DNA of 64,000 nt from Marinilabilia rubra. GTDB taxonomy: Bacteria > Bacteroidota > Bacteroidia > Bacteroidales > Marinilabiliaceae. The translations under genes were made by a program, and so were the position numbers. The stretch spans positions 186,001 to 250,000 of the forward strand of contig NZ_QEWP01000006.1 in the NCBI RefSeq assembly GCF_003121985.1, written 5' to 3'. Every line of letters starts with the position of its first letter. The stretch's first letter is position 1. Below the pieces are notes generated by a model that was not told the DNA's origin, made no database searches, and worked only from the letters and a program-made list of their open reading frames with translations. Positions 1-8,085 of the stretch are shown piece after piece.

Positions 1-501
1 GCCATGGGGACTGAAGATTTTTATGCCCTGGACATGCTCAATACACTCCTGGCCTATGGTCAAAGCTCCAGATTGTACAAATCGTTGGTTGACCAACAGC
101 AACTGGCTATGCAGGCAGGTTCATTTCCGTTTCCTTTTCGGGAACCCGGTGTAAATATTGCTTATGCATTTCCAAACATGGGTAACGATATTAAAGAAGT
201 AGAAGATGCAATGATTGCCGAAATTGAGAAAGTCAAGAGCAACCTTATCGATGAGCATGAATTCCGGAAGCTTCAAAACCAAATAGAGAGTGATATTGTA
301 ACCGGAAACACCCGCATTGCTACCAGGGCCAACAACCTGGCCCGTTATTACACTTATTTTGGCGATGCCGGCATGATCAACTCAGAACTGGAGAAATACA
401 TGGCCGTAACCCGTGAAGACATTCAACAGGTGGCCAAAAAGTATTTCAATGCCGATAATCGGGTGGTGCTTTATTATCTTCCCAAAAGTCAAAAACAATA
501 A
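1..501 (+). CDS. M16 family zinc peptidase, C-terminal fragment (cut by window start)
   Basis: The reading frame is open from the first base, so this is the last ~166 residues of a larger protein. The helical repeats around FYALDMLNTLLAYGQSSRLY and the ending MAVTREDIQQVAKKYF with NRVVLYYLPK are typical of the C-terminal (M16_C) half of pitrilysin/insulinase-like peptidases. The HxxEH zinc site would lie upstream and cannot be seen. A second M16 gene follows 125 bp downstream on the same strand. In bacteria such pairs commonly form a catalytic plus non-catalytic complex, and the downstream member here lacks the zinc motif, so this one is inferred to be the catalytic partner. Confidence 0.85.
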   Translation, partial: AMGTEDFYALDMLNTLLAYGQSSRLYKSLVDQQQLAMQAGSFPFPFREPGVNIAYAFPNMGNDIKEVEDAMIAEIEKVKSNLIDEHEFRKLQNQIESDIVTGNTRIATRANNLARYYTYFGDAGMINSELEKYMAVTREDIQQVAKKYFNADNRVVLYYLPKSQKQ

Positions 502-626
502 CCCGTTTACAGATGATTCGACGGTAGATGAAAAGATGTTGAGATTTTAGCCTTAATAAGGCCTTCTCACAGCCTTCTACTCTATCTGACACCATCGTGT
601 ATTAATTACTCAAAACAGAAAATAAA

Positions 627-2687
627 ATGAAGAGAATATTATCAATAGCCGTCCTTTTTGCCCTGGTAACTGCAGCAAGCGCACAACTTGACCGCTCAAC
701 GCCTCCCGTGCCGGGGCCGGCTCCCGAAGTTCAGATTGGTGATTACGACAAATTCACACTTCCCAACGGATTGACCGTTATTGTTGTTGAAAACGACAAA
801 GTTCCCGTTGTATCTTACTCTTTAACCCTTGATGTGGATCTTCCGCGTGAAGGCAAAAATGCCGGCTATATAAGTATGGCAGGAAATCTGCTCAGAGCCG
901 GTACAACCAACCGCACTAAATCTGAAATCGATGAAGAGGTTGATTTCATCGGCGGAACACTATCCACACATGCGAAAGGCATCTATGGCCGTTCGCTTAC
1001 TAAGCACAGCGAAGAACTGCTAACTTTAATGTCGGATGTTTTGCTAAATCCCACTTTTCCCCAGGAAGAACTGGACAAACAGGTAAAACAAAACAAAACC
1101 GGCATTCAGGCCAATAAAGAAGAGCCTCGTGCTATTGCCGGCAATGTGGCCGGAAAATTGGTTTATGGTAAAGACGATCCGTACGGAGAAATTACCACCG
1201 AAGAGACCCTCGACAACATCACTCCTCAACTTTGTCGCAGCTATTACCAGAAATATTTTCGACCCAATGCTGCCTATTTGGTTGTTGTTGGCGATATCAG
1301 CAAAAAAGAAGCTAAAAAACAAGCAAAAAAATATTTTGGAGATTGGGAGGAAGCTCCTGTTCCTCAGAATATGTTCCCCTTCCCCGGGGGTTATGATGAG
1401 CCTCAGGTTGTCATAGCGAATAAAGAAGGAGCCAATCAATCAACCATAATGGTGACCCATGAAGTGATGCTTCCTCCCGGACATCCTGATATGGCCAAAG
1501 CCAAAATAATGAACGAAATTCTGGGTGGTGGATCCTTTAATGCCCGGTTATTCCAAAACCTTCGTGAAGACAAAGCTTATACCTATGGTGCTTACTCAAG
1601 TTTAAGCCCGGATGAGCGTGTTGGTCGATTTTCGGCATCTGCACAGGTTCGTACTTCTGTCACCGACAGTGCCCTGACGGAAGTTCTTAAAGAAATGGAA
1701 ACCCTTCAGACAGAATTGGTAGATGAGGAAGAGTTGCAACTTGTGAAGAATGTGTTGATTGGTGATTTTGGACGAGCATTGGAAGACCCTCAAACAGTGG
1801 CGCGTTTTGCCCTTAACATTGAACGTTACGACCTGCCTCAGGATTATTATGAAAACTACCTGAAAAGGGTGGAAGCAGTGACCCGCGAAGATGTGAAAGC
1901 GGCTGCTGAAAAATATCTGAAACCTGAAAAATCTGTGATTCTGGCCGTAGGTAATGCTTCTGCCATTGAGGATAAAATGAAGCTATTCAGCCCCTCACAA
2001 ACTGTCACGCAGTACGACTATTACGGGAATATAGTAGAAAAGAAAGCCGTTGCTGCAAACATTTCGCCCATGGATGTGATTGATGATTACATCCGGGCGA
2101 TCGGGGGCAAAGAAACCATCCGGTCGGTCAATGATCTTAAAATGACCATGGGTATGCAAGTGCAGGGGATGCCTCTTGAAGTGAATGTTTACCAGAAAAA
2201 ACCGAACAAGTTTTACCAGGCAACCTCTATGCAGGGCAATGTCGTTTCTATGCAGGTTTTTGACGGGGAAAAAGGAAAAGTAAAAACCCCCATGGGTGAG
2301 CAGGAATTACAGGGAGAAATGCTTGCACAGCTGAAAGAAAATGCAAAGATTTTTCCTGAATTAGACTTTAATGCGGATGGTATTGAGCTAAAGCTCGATG
2401 GGGTTGAGCAGGTAAATGGCAAAGATGCTTACAAAATAATGGTGACCAAACCTTCAGGGCTGACTACAACCATGTTCTTCGGAGTTGAAGACGGCCTCAA
2501 ATGCAAAGAAGTATCTCAATCCCCTCAGGGAACTGTTTCAACTACCATTAATGATTATCAAACGGTAGAAGGCATCAAATTCCCCAAAGCTATGACACAG
2601 GTTATGGGACCGCAGTCTTTCGACATCGATATTAAGACTATTGAAATTAATGCCGGAGTAGAGGACAGTCAGTTCTCGATCAATTAA
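627..2687 (+). CDS. M16-like peptidase homologue without zinc motif, fused to a C-terminal LolA-like domain
   Basis: 686 residues. The first 20 residues are a signal peptide ending in AQ, so the protein is exported. Residues ~40-460 show two M16 domains (FTLPNGLTVIVVEND; later ILGGGSFNARLFQNLREDKA with the R-Y pair typical of M16_C). Where active enzymes have HxxEH, this protein reads GYISMAGNLLRAGT, so it should not bind catalytic zinc. Residues ~475-686 are a separate beta-rich domain (MDVIDDYIRAIGGKETIRSV, then repeated strands about a gene-product-wide barrel half) resembling LolA/LolB-fold lipoprotein-binding domains. It probably works as the non-catalytic partner of the preceding M16 protein in the periplasm. 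The ATG at 627 is favoured because it directly precedes the signal peptide. Confidence 0.85.
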   Translation: MKRILSIAVLFALVTAASAQLDRSTPPVPGPAPEVQIGDYDKFTLPNGLTVIVVENDKVPVVSYSLTLDVDLPREGKNAGYISMAGNLLRAGTTNRTKSEIDEEVDFIGGTLSTHAKGIYGRSLTKHSEELLTLMSDVLLNPTFPQEELDKQVKQNKTGIQANKEEPRAIAGNVAGKLVYGKDDPYGEITTEETLDNITPQLCRSYYQKYFRPNAAYLVVVGDISKKEAKKQAKKYFGDWEEAPVPQNMFPFPGGYDEPQVVIANKEGANQSTIMVTHEVMLPPGHPDMAKAKIMNEILGGGSFNARLFQNLREDKAYTYGAYSSLSPDERVGRFSASAQVRTSVTDSALTEVLKEMETLQTELVDEEELQLVKNVLIGDFGRALEDPQTVARFALNIERYDLPQDYYENYLKRVEAVTREDVKAAAEKYLKPEKSVILAVGNASAIEDKMKLFSPSQTVTQYDYYGNIVEKKAVAANISPMDVIDDYIRAIGGKETIRSVNDLKMTMGMQVQGMPLEVNVYQKKPNKFYQATSMQGNVVSMQVFDGEKGKVKTPMGEQELQGEMLAQLKENAKIFPELDFNADGIELKLDGVEQVNGKDAYKIMVTKPSGLTTTMFFGVEDGLKCKEVSQSPQGTVSTTINDYQTVEGIKFPKAMTQVMGPQSFDIDIKTIEINAGVEDSQFSIN

Positions 2688-2720
2688 GAATGCTTTTTCA
2701 TTTTCATAATTAACCGAATT

Positions 2721-2756
2721 GCCCGGTCTCTGCTTTTCAGAGCCGGGCTTTTTATT
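2721..2756 (+). terminator. Rho-independent terminator after the M16 pair
   Basis: An 11-bp GC-rich stem (GCCCGG-t-CTCTG with CAGAG-CCGGGC, loop cttt) is followed by TTTTTATT. It lies 33 bp after the stop codon of the M16-like gene and ends that transcription unit before the TetR cassette. Confidence 0.85.
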
Positions 2757-2910
2757 TGTGGCTGACTATTGCCATACATCCCCGGGCAGGTTTCGCCTCT
2801 GCTTTATCTGATTACTACTACACAAGCCTCTGAATAACGGTAAAGAATTCCCATTCATCTGGCATTTATGCTGTTTCGCAGAATTTTCATCAGAAAAACC
2901 TCAAAAAAGT

Positions 2911-2941
2911 GTTGTATTTGATAAAACTCTTCATATATTTG
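2911..2941 (+). promoter_or_regulatory. Bacteroidota-type promoter of the TetR cassette
   Basis: A -7 box TATATTTG (2934-2941; consensus TAnnTTTG) is preceded, after exactly 19 bp, by TTG at 2912-2914 (the -33 element). Transcription would start near 2948, inside the palindromic operator at 2940-2957. Confidence 0.6.
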
Positions 2942-2957
2942 ACTGACCAGTCAGTCA
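2940..2957. promoter_or_regulatory. TetR-type operator palindrome
   Basis: TGACTGAC-CA-GTCAGTCA is a perfect 8-bp inverted repeat with a 2-bp spacer. It overlaps the -7 box and the expected start site, 10 bp before the tetR start codon. The TGACTGAC half-site is a frequently seen operator core of TetR-family regulators. Autorepression of the whole cassette is the natural reading (inference). Confidence 0.8.
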
Positions 2958-2967
2958 TTTTTGAACT

Positions 2968-3561
2968 ATGAAAGAGACTAAACGAAAAACACAAGAAGAC
3001 AAGCGGGCACTTGTACTGCAAAAAGCGCTGGAATTGTTCGCAGACAAAGGATTTCATTCAACAACCACGGCAGAGATCGCCAAGGCTGCCGGCATCGCCA
3101 AAGGATCGCTGTTCAACTACTTCGAAAATAAAGAGCAATTATTACGCACCATTGTTTTTGATACCATGCTCCAAATGGCTGAACTCATCGATCCAAATCA
3201 TGATGGTGTCGTAACGGAGGAAGAGTTTTTTGGTATGATCCGTAATACATTCGAATGGGTAGGAAAAAAACGAGAATTTCTGCTCCTGTACTTCTCCATT
3301 GTTTCGCAGCCCACTGTTTACAATCTGTTGTGTGCCGAACTTTGGGAAATTTTGGATCCATACCTCAAACAGCTGGGGGCATTCTTCCGTCAAAGCGGTT
3401 TCGAGGACCCTGAAACTGAGGTTCGATACTTCCTGGCCATGCTCGATGGGATGAGTATCAACTATGCCATGGATCCAGGCAATTTCCCAATTGAAAAAAT
3501 AGAAAAGAAAATCACCCTGTACTACAAATATCAACTTCAGGAAATAAATCAAGAACACTAA
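2968..3561 (+). CDS. TetR/AcrR family transcriptional repressor
   Basis: 197 residues, a normal size for the family. The N-terminal helix-turn-helix spans about residues 32-53 (TTAEIAKAAGIAKGSLFNYF) followed by the ENKEQLL helix. The C-terminal ligand-binding part (60-197) is helical and diverged, so the inducer cannot be read. The gene is first in a co-directional series; the next gene begins 15 bp after its stop. The operator palindrome immediately upstream supports autoregulation and control of the downstream LolA-like/ABC/barrel genes. In such cassettes the inducer is often a hydrophobic compound or lipid stress, but that is inference. Confidence 0.93.
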   Translation: MKETKRKTQEDKRALVLQKALELFADKGFHSTTTAEIAKAAGIAKGSLFNYFENKEQLLRTIVFDTMLQMAELIDPNHDGVVTEEEFFGMIRNTFEWVGKKREFLLLYFSIVSQPTVYNLLCAELWEILDPYLKQLGAFFRQSGFEDPETEVRYFLAMLDGMSINYAMDPGNFPIEKIEKKITLYYKYQLQEINQEH

Positions 3562-3576
3562 AAAAAGCCAACGACA

Positions 3577-4353
3577 ATGAAAACCCAAAATTCATCATCA
3601 AAAAGAACCTTCTCCCTGATGATACTTTTTTGTATTGGAATGCTACTCCCGGCAAATGCCCAAAATCTTTCGGGAAAGGAGATTGTCAAAAAAGCAGACG
3701 ATTTGATGCGTGGTAAAAGCAACTATGCAGAGGTGGAAATGGAAATAATCCGTCCCACATGGACCCGCACTCTCCGGTTTAAGTCCTGGGCCAAAGGAGA
3801 TGATTATTCATTGGTGTACATTACGTATCCACAACGGGAAAAAGGTCAGCGTTTCCTGAAAAGGGATCGCGAAATGTGGAATTACGTCCCCTCCATCGAC
3901 CGCATGATCAAGATTCCCCCAAGCATGATGATGCAATCGTGGATGGGCTCGGATCTTACCAACGATGACCTCGTGAATGCGGCTTCCATCTTGGAAGATT
4001 ATGACCAGACGGTGTTGAGAACTGAAAACCTGAGAGGCTCCGAGTGCTATGTCATCAATATGATCCCACACGAGGAAGCGCCGGTTGTATGGGGAAAAGT
4101 TGTGACCTGGATTTCCAAAAATGATTTCATAACCTTGCGCAATGAATACTATGACGAGGCCGGGGTGTTGGTTAATGAAGAAATTCTGGATGAAACAGAA
4201 GATGCCGGTGACCGCACCATTCCCACTCGCTTTACAATGATACCGGCCGACAAAGAAGGACACAAAACCATAATGAAGTTTCAGAACATCGAATTTGGTG
4301 TAGACATCAACGACAGCTTTTTCTCCATTCAGAACATGAAAAGAATGCGCTAG
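3577..4353 (+). CDS. Periplasmic outer-membrane lipoprotein-sorting-like protein (LolA fold)
   Basis: 258 residues with a signal peptide (residues ~1-28, ending NAQ). The mature part has the signature of the 'outer membrane lipoprotein-sorting protein' family (PF17131 type): KADDLMRGKSNYAEVEMEI, then KGQRFLKRDREMWNYVPSID, SMMMQSWMGSDLTNDDLV and a TIPTRFTMIP strand. These proteins have the LolA/LolB half-barrel fold and usually sit beside RND or ABC exporters. Here it follows tetR by 15 bp and precedes two FtsX-like permeases, an ATPase and an outer-membrane barrel. A role in ferrying a lipid-like cargo across the periplasm is inferred from fold and context, and the cargo is unknown. Confidence 0.88.
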   Translation: MKTQNSSSKRTFSLMILFCIGMLLPANAQNLSGKEIVKKADDLMRGKSNYAEVEMEIIRPTWTRTLRFKSWAKGDDYSLVYITYPQREKGQRFLKRDREMWNYVPSIDRMIKIPPSMMMQSWMGSDLTNDDLVNAASILEDYDQTVLRTENLRGSECYVINMIPHEEAPVVWGKVVTWISKNDFITLRNEYYDEAGVLVNEEILDETEDAGDRTIPTRFTMIPADKEGHKTIMKFQNIEFGVDINDSFFSIQNMKRMR

Positions 4354-4401
4354 TGTGACAATTACTAAATTCATTCACTAATTTAATAAATATCACACTA
4401 G
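4350..4401 (+). other. Long intercistronic hairpin after the LolA-like gene
   Basis: CTAGTGTGA (4350-4358, covering the stop codon) pairs perfectly with TCACACTAG (4393-4401). The inner sequence also pairs (TTACTAAATT with AATTTAATAA), giving ~22-bp arms with few mismatches and an ~8-nt loop. There is no U-run, so it looks like an mRNA processing or stabilising structure rather than a terminator. The rest of the 242-bp gap to the permease gene holds no further recognised signal. Confidence 0.5.
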
Positions 4402-4595
4402 AACAGATTTAAGATGCAGGATTATCAGATTGTCAGAGGGCAAATCACGGTATTTCATCCGTGTAAAATTTATTTAGGTCAAATGAAACCCGCATGCTGG
4501 AACTTATACATATTCTTATGTGGTAAACTTTGCCATGCTCGTTTCATTTGCAATTACCTCTGATTATCTTCAGACTTTCTAAAAAAAACAGAACA

Positions 4596-5843
4596 ATGTC
4601 AATCCCAAAAGAAAAAACATCCGGAGGAACCCCTGGGGTTATGAAAATTGCCTGGCGGAACCTTTGGCGCAACAAACGCCGAACCATCATCACGGTATCA
4701 TCCATCTTTTTTGGGGTCATATTCTCAGCCATTATGGGATCCATGCAAGAAGGCTCTTATCAAAAGATGATTGAAAATGTGGTTAGGTTCTACGCCGGGC
4801 ATGCACAAATTCAACATGTAAAGTATCCCGACCAGGAATCCATCAACAACTCTTTTGTACCCTCCGACTCGTTAATGGCCAGCCTCAATAAAGTTGATGA
4901 AATAGAGGAGGTTGTGCCGCGCCTCGAAAGCTTTGCATTGGCCTCTTCCGGCCAAAAAACAGAAGGGATAATGGTCATGGGTGTTGACCCCGATAAGGAA
5001 GACCGGATGACGGAACTATCTACTAAAGTTATTGAAGGCAATTACTTCCAAAAAGACGGAGCACTGGTCGGAAAAGAACTGGCCGGCAACCTTGGTCTTG
5101 ACGTGGGAGACACCCTGGTGATGATCAGCCAGGGATATCATGGCGTCAGTGCTTTTGGGCAGTACCAGGTTAAAGGAATTTTCAGCCACCCTAACCCCGA
5201 ACTGAACCGTCGGCTGGTTTATATGCCATTGCCCGAAGCACAATACTTCTTTCAGGCTTTTGGCAACGTCACCTCCCTTGCACTGGTTGGCGCGTCGCAA
5301 AAAGCCATGAACAAGGCTCTGCCTGAAATAAGATCAATGATCAACAATGACAGGGTTTTACGTACCTGGCAGGAGATGTTCCCCGCAGTTCTTCAACAAA
5401 TTGAAAGTGACCGTGCAACAGCCCTCATTATGAAACTAATCCTTTACCTGGTCATTGGTTTCGGAATTTTAGGAACGGTTGTTATGATGATGGCCGAGCG
5501 TCAGCATGAATTCAGCGTGATGGTGGCGGTAGGCATGCACCGTTCCAAACTGGCATTGATGCTATTAATGGAAATATTATGGATCGGGGTTTTGGGAGTC
5601 ATTTCAGGGTTCCTGGGAACCATGCCGGTGGTTAGTTGGTTTGTTAACCACCCAATCCCCATCACAGGCCAGGCCGGTGAATGGATGAAAAACATCGGGT
5701 TCGAACCCTACATGTTTTTTGCCTGGGATGTAGGCGTATTTCTTCAACAAGTTCTGGTTGTATTCATTCTTACCACCCTGGTGTCGTTCTACCCGTTTAT
5801 TCGTGCTTTTAAGATCAGCCCTGTGGTAAGTGTCAAAAATTAA
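4596..5843 (+). CDS. ABC transporter permease, FtsX/LolC-E type (first of two)
   Basis: 415 residues from the ATG at 4596; an in-frame ATG 66 bp upstream is less likely because it would add a segment unlike the family. The start MKIAWRNLWRNKRRTIITVS is the classic FtsX-family N-terminus with the first membrane helix at ~25-50. A large periplasmic domain follows (~50-290), then three C-terminal helices (LYLVIGFGILGTVVMMM; LMLLMEILWIGVLGVISGF; VLVVFILTTLVSFYPFIRAF). The ending FKISPVVSVKN is typical. It should form a heterodimer with the next permease and use the LolD-like ATPase encoded downstream. Confidence 0.9.
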   Translation: MSIPKEKTSGGTPGVMKIAWRNLWRNKRRTIITVSSIFFGVIFSAIMGSMQEGSYQKMIENVVRFYAGHAQIQHVKYPDQESINNSFVPSDSLMASLNKVDEIEEVVPRLESFALASSGQKTEGIMVMGVDPDKEDRMTELSTKVIEGNYFQKDGALVGKELAGNLGLDVGDTLVMISQGYHGVSAFGQYQVKGIFSHPNPELNRRLVYMPLPEAQYFFQAFGNVTSLALVGASQKAMNKALPEIRSMINNDRVLRTWQEMFPAVLQQIESDRATALIMKLILYLVIGFGILGTVVMMMAERQHEFSVMVAVGMHRSKLALMLLMEILWIGVLGVISGFLGTMPVVSWFVNHPIPITGQAGEWMKNIGFEPYMFFAWDVGVFLQQVLVVFILTTLVSFYPFIRAFKISPVVSVKN

Positions 5844-5953
5844 TCTAAACAAACCCCCTGCCCCATTAAAAAAGATTTCACGCCCACGAAACTGAGTATT
5901 AACAAACCCCCTGATTCGATCAAAAATCTGACGGGGAATTATTCATAGTAGTT

Positions 5954-7165
5954 ATGTTACTAAAAATAGCCTGGCGAAATATCTGGCGCAGCCCGGTCCG
6001 CAGCTGGATAATAATTGCAGCCCTTACGGTTGGCATGTTTGCAGGTGTTTTCACCTCCACCTTCATCAACGGCTGGATGTCTCAAAGATTGCGCGACGGA
6101 GTGGAAACAGAAACCGGACATCTCCAGATCTTTCGCAACGGATACCAAAGCAGTCGTGAGCTCTCACAACATTTTACGGAAGGTGACCTTCCAGAAATAA
6201 AAAAACAACCTCAAATAAAGGCCACGTCACGACGCCTTATTGTTGAAGCAATGGCTGCTTCGGCAGAAACCGCAAGGGGTGTAAGAGTTTACGGTGCAGA
6301 TCCGGATGCCGAAGCAGCGGTACTAAACCTTCACCGGGAAGTCAAAGAAGGAACCTGGTTCGATTCGCCTTACTCCAAACAAGCAGTGATCGGACAAAAG
6401 CTGGCCAAACAACTGCAAATTGGCGTCCGGTCAAGATTGGTCCTTCGTTTCCAGGACGTAGATGGCACCCTCACAGGTGGCGCTTTCAGAGTGGTTGGCA
6501 TATACAAAACCAACAACACTGCTTTCGATGGCACCAATGTATGGGTACGAAACAATGATCTGGCCGAATTGCTGAACCTTTCCCCCCGGGATTTTCACTC
6601 CCTGGTGGTCCGCCTCAACGATTCGGAACAAGCCATGACCATAGCCAAAACCCTCGAAGATAAGGTACCGCAAGCAGACGTAGTTCCATGGAAAGAGCTA
6701 AGCCCCGAGTTAGGGTACCTGACTGAACTGGGAAACACTTATCTGTACATTTTTGTGGTCATCATTTTACTTGCCCTGGGCTTTGGCATCATCAATACAA
6801 TGCTGATGGTCGTGCTCGAAAGAGTGCGGGAAATCGGTATGCTTATGTCAGTGGGAATGGCCCGTTGGCGCATATTCTTTATGATTGTTCTGGAAACCGT
6901 AATGCTCTCCTCCACGGGCGGCATGATCGGTATTTTTCTGGGTATGCTGACGGTCCGGAAACTGGGAGAGACAGGAATTGATCTTTCAGTCTGGAGCACC
7001 GGTCTCACTGAAATGGGCTTTAACCCCATCGTTTACCCTGAGTGGGATGCTGCCCTGGTCATCAACATCGCCCTGATGGTAGTAGCTGCAGGCATTCTGG
7101 CTTCTCTCTATCCTGCCTGGAAGGCTCTGAAGTTAAATCCGTCAGAAGCAGTGAGAGTGATTTAG
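5954..7165 (+). CDS. ABC transporter permease, FtsX/LolC-E type (second of two)
   Basis: 403 residues. It has the same plan as the preceding gene: LLKIAWRNIWRSPVRSWIII at the N-terminus with one helix, a ~220-residue periplasmic domain, then three helices (YLYIFVVIILLALGFGIINT; FMIVLETVMLSSTGGMIGIF; ALVINIALMVVAAGILASLYP) and the ending ALKLNPSEAVRVI. The cytoplasmic loop LERVREIGMLMSVGM matches the coupling region of MacB/LolC-like permeases. Spacing is 110 bp to the first permease and 60 bp to the ATPase. It is probably one half of an inner-membrane complex that extracts or pushes a hydrophobic substrate into the periplasm. Confidence 0.9.
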   Translation: MLLKIAWRNIWRSPVRSWIIIAALTVGMFAGVFTSTFINGWMSQRLRDGVETETGHLQIFRNGYQSSRELSQHFTEGDLPEIKKQPQIKATSRRLIVEAMAASAETARGVRVYGADPDAEAAVLNLHREVKEGTWFDSPYSKQAVIGQKLAKQLQIGVRSRLVLRFQDVDGTLTGGAFRVVGIYKTNNTAFDGTNVWVRNNDLAELLNLSPRDFHSLVVRLNDSEQAMTIAKTLEDKVPQADVVPWKELSPELGYLTELGNTYLYIFVVIILLALGFGIINTMLMVVLERVREIGMLMSVGMARWRIFFMIVLETVMLSSTGGMIGIFLGMLTVRKLGETGIDLSVWSTGLTEMGFNPIVYPEWDAALVINIALMVVAAGILASLYPAWKALKLNPSEAVRVI

Positions 7166-7225
7166 ACCATCCGTATCCGGCTATAAGATTTTGAGCTAAA
7201 ATAAAAAAATCAAAAACACAGAATC

Positions 7226-7930
7226 ATGTCAATCATAACAATAAAAGACCTTTACAAAACCTATAATTCAAGCCAGGTACCAGTTCACGCCCTTAACGGA
7301 GTTGACTTATCGTTTGAAGAAGGAGAATTTGCAGCTATAGTGGGTCCTTCCGGATCCGGAAAAACCACATTACTCAACATTATAGGAGGTCTGGACGATC
7401 CCAACCGGGGACAGATCATTATTGATGGAACGGAGGTCAACAAACTCTCGAAGAGCGAAAAAATCGACTTCCGGTTGCACCACATCGGGTTCATTTTCCA
7501 GGCCTATAATCTGATTCCGGTATTGACAGCCCGCGAAAATATTGAATTCATACTGGAACTTCAGGGCGTACCCAAAGGTAAACGCAGAAAAAGAAGCACC
7601 GAACTGCTTCAAGCCGTTGGCATTCCGGAGAAGGCAGACATACGGCCAAGGCAACTTTCCGGAGGACAGCAGCAACGCATTGCAGTAGCCCGTGCCCTGG
7701 CATCCAGACCCAGATTTATTCTTGCAGATGAACCGACAGCTAATCTGGATTCCGCCTCCGCAGAGAATCTTTTATCCATCATGGAAGATCTCAATGAAAA
7801 AGAAAAGACCACTTTTATATTCTCAACACACGATTCCAGAGTTGTTAACATGGCCAGAAGAGTAGTAATGCTTGAGGACGGGAAAATAAAATCGGATGAA
7901 ACAACCCAACAAGAGGCTTTTTCCGAATAG
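7226..7930 (+). CDS. ABC transporter ATP-binding protein, LolD/MacB family
   Basis: 234 residues, normal for LolD-type ATPases. Walker A is GPSGSGKTT (residues ~40-48), the Q-loop is HIGFIFQAYNL, the signature is LSGGQQQR, Walker B is FILADEPTANLD, and the H-loop is STHD. It should energise the two FtsX-like permeases just upstream. Gene order (LolA-like, permease, permease, ATPase, barrel) argues against FtsE or a peptide exporter with a MacA partner, since no membrane fusion protein is present. The substrate is not deducible. Confidence 0.95.
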   Translation: MSIITIKDLYKTYNSSQVPVHALNGVDLSFEEGEFAAIVGPSGSGKTTLLNIIGGLDDPNRGQIIIDGTEVNKLSKSEKIDFRLHHIGFIFQAYNLIPVLTARENIEFILELQGVPKGKRRKRSTELLQAVGIPEKADIRPRQLSGGQQQRIAVARALASRPRFILADEPTANLDSASAENLLSIMEDLNEKEKTTFIFSTHDSRVVNMARRVVMLEDGKIKSDETTQQEAFSE

Positions 7931-8085
7931 GCAACTTTAACAACCATTAAGTGTCAGACAACCCGTATTTGGGGCTCAGGTCTTTGGTCTTTTGCAGAAC
8001 AGATTTACAATTACAAACACACGTGCATCTGAGGATTAGTGACTTAAACTAACTTATTCAAACAAAAAGTACAAAATAATAAGGT

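Noticed and set aside
1044-1439. 131-codon ORF antisense to the M16-like gene
   Set aside because: Shadow frame of a clear M16 gene; no RBS or family.
7226-7930. FtsE partner for the ftsX at 52555
   Set aside because: The ATPase is in tight order with two other FtsX-type permeases 45 kb away and resembles LolD/MacB; it belongs to that cassette.
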